Below, in pieces: positions 24,472 through 25,367 of a stretch of DNA of 25,367 bases (position 1 is its first letter; every line of letters starts with the position of its first letter). The stretch is from Candidatus Cloacimonadota bacterium (GTDB lineage: Bacteria > Cloacimonadota > Cloacimonadia > Cloacimonadales > TCS61): the NCBI GenBank assembly GCA_021108055.1, contig JAIORR010000095.1, positions 1 to 25,367 on the forward strand. The letters run 5' to 3'. Below the pieces are notes generated by a model, which did not search any database, was not told the DNA's origin, and saw nothing but the letters and a program-made list of their open reading frames with translations. The translations under genes were made by a program, and so were the position numbers.

Positions 24472-24475
24472 AGAA

Positions 24476-25367
24476 TTACCTTGTGTCCCTGCAAATGTTA
24501 AAGATCAAAGTTTCTAATATTATTTCTTCTTTTATATTCAAAGATTTAAGTTCGATATCTGCCTGCAACAGTAATGAGAAATTATGTTTTAATTTTTTAT
24601 CGGTATAATTATTTGCATAACTCAGATAATTATTTCTATATTTGTAATAAATATCGTTTAGATGCCTACCTGTTATTTCAGAATCACTAATATTTTTTTT
24701 TCTTAATGCAATAATTTTCCATATTTGAAAGAAAAAGCGGGTGATCATTGTAACAATAAAGACCGCTATCTTTGGTGGGTCTTCATTGGCAAACATATTT
24801 TCCAGAACGGATAGGGATTTTTTCAGATCTTTTCTGCCCAGATTATTTTGAAGCTCGAATATAGTATTAGCTCTGGATTTCCCAACCGATTCGATGACAT
24901 CATCCAGGGTTATGTCACGTGCATTTTTTGTAAGGATGATCAGCTTTTCAAGTTCATTGGAAGCTATCATATAATCCGTCTCGATGCTGTTAGCAAAAAG
25001 ATTGATAGCTTCGTTATTCATATTAATATCTTTCTGACGGAGTTCATTCCTGAGCCATCTGATAATATCTTCCTGATTGTATGGCTGCTGGCAGGTAATA
25101 TTCAATGCCTTGCGGGAAATCTTTTTATTAGCAGTGATCCTTCCATCGAGCTTCTCGGCAGTTAAGACCAGGATAGAAGTGGGAACAGGATTTTCTAAAT
25201 ATTCTGCGATCAGATTCTTATCGTCGCTTTTCATTTTATCGAAGTTCTTCAAAATAACCTGGCGATATTTTGCCATGAACGGCATCATTTCAAGTTGTTC
25301 CAGAGCATTTATTCCCGAACAATTATCACCATAAAGAGTAATAAGATCAAAATCTTCTGAGCCGGGA
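24476..25367 (-). CDS. holA: DNA polymerase III delta subunit (HolA), 5' end outside window
   Basis: Clamp-loader subunit that opens the beta sliding clamp during replication. The frame stays open to the window edge, so the gene is partial; the start lies beyond base 25367. An ATG at 25288 is internal, because in-frame upstream codons read DFDLITLYGDNCSGINALEQLEMMPF, matching the HolA N-terminal region (acidic F-x-YG, then a helix leading to the PF motif). Further on, SILVLTAEKLDGR and the AAA-lid helices with EKLIILT and FELQNNLGRKDLKKSL fit delta, as does the C-terminal helical collar ending LLQADIELKSLNIKEEIILETLI. About 297 codons are visible of a usual 330-345. It precedes era by four bases. 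Confidence 0.88.
   Translation of the reverse strand, partial: PGSEDFDLITLYGDNCSGINALEQLEMMPFMAKYRQVILKNFDKMKSDDKNLIAEYLENPVPTSILVLTAEKLDGRITANKKISRKALNITCQQPYNQEDIIRWLRNELRQKDINMNNEAINLFANSIETDYMIASNELEKLIILTKNARDITLDDVIESVGKSRANTIFELQNNLGRKDLKKSLSVLENMFANEDPPKIAVFIVTMITRFFFQIWKIIALRKKNISDSEITGRHLNDIYYKYRNNYLSYANNYTDKKLKHNFSLLLQADIELKSLNIKEEIILETLIFNICRDTR

Overview
The window is a low-GC bacterial chromosome segment. The gene set suggests an uncultured Gram-negative phylum of the FCB side of the tree: a secretin, fused PilM/PilN-type and PilO/PilP-type pilus genes, a pilin starting MGTQQILLIV, and many two-component proteins. A Cloacimonadota-like organism is my best guess. This rests on family resemblance, not on a database search.

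Layout. Bases 1-322 hold degenerate short repeats and inverted repeats but no convincing gene. Bases 323-3291 (minus) form an SOS mutagenesis cassette, umuD-umuC-dinB. It is preceded by two matching 16-bp palindromes, TTAACT-N4-AGTTAA, which look like the operator of its repressor. Then come two plus-strand genes: a small DUF5684-like membrane protein (3537-3908, with a terminator) and a PLP-dependent threonine-aldolase-family enzyme (4026-5063).

Everything from 5086 to the window end is on the minus strand. In transcription order: holA (cut by the window end) and era; three tRNA genes (Ser-UGA, Ser-GCU, Gln-UUG) ending in a terminator; a large hybrid histidine kinase; a membrane histidine kinase split by a one-base frameshift at its H-box; and an NtrC-family sigma54 activator. 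These are followed by a type IV pilus block: a pilin gene behind a perfect-consensus sigma54 promoter, pilC, pilB, a 44-codon small membrane ORF, a membrane sensor with a histidine-phosphotransfer helix but no ATPase domain, a response regulator joined to a cyclic-nucleotide-binding fold, and a terminator. A second pilus operon follows: a PilT-like ATPase, a PilM-PilN-TPR fusion, a PilO-PilP fusion, and a short secretin.

Working together: the split kinase and the NtrC-type regulator most likely control pilin transcription from the sigma54 site. PilB, PilC, the PilM/N and PilO/P proteins and the secretin form a compact type IV pilus or related machine with few, fused parts. The ATPase-less sensor, the small ORF and the receiver/cNMP protein are co-transcribed with pilB and look like a dedicated post-translational control module. 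They are the part of the window I find least explained. No prepilin peptidase or minor pilin gene is visible, and the pilin lacks the usual processing motif.
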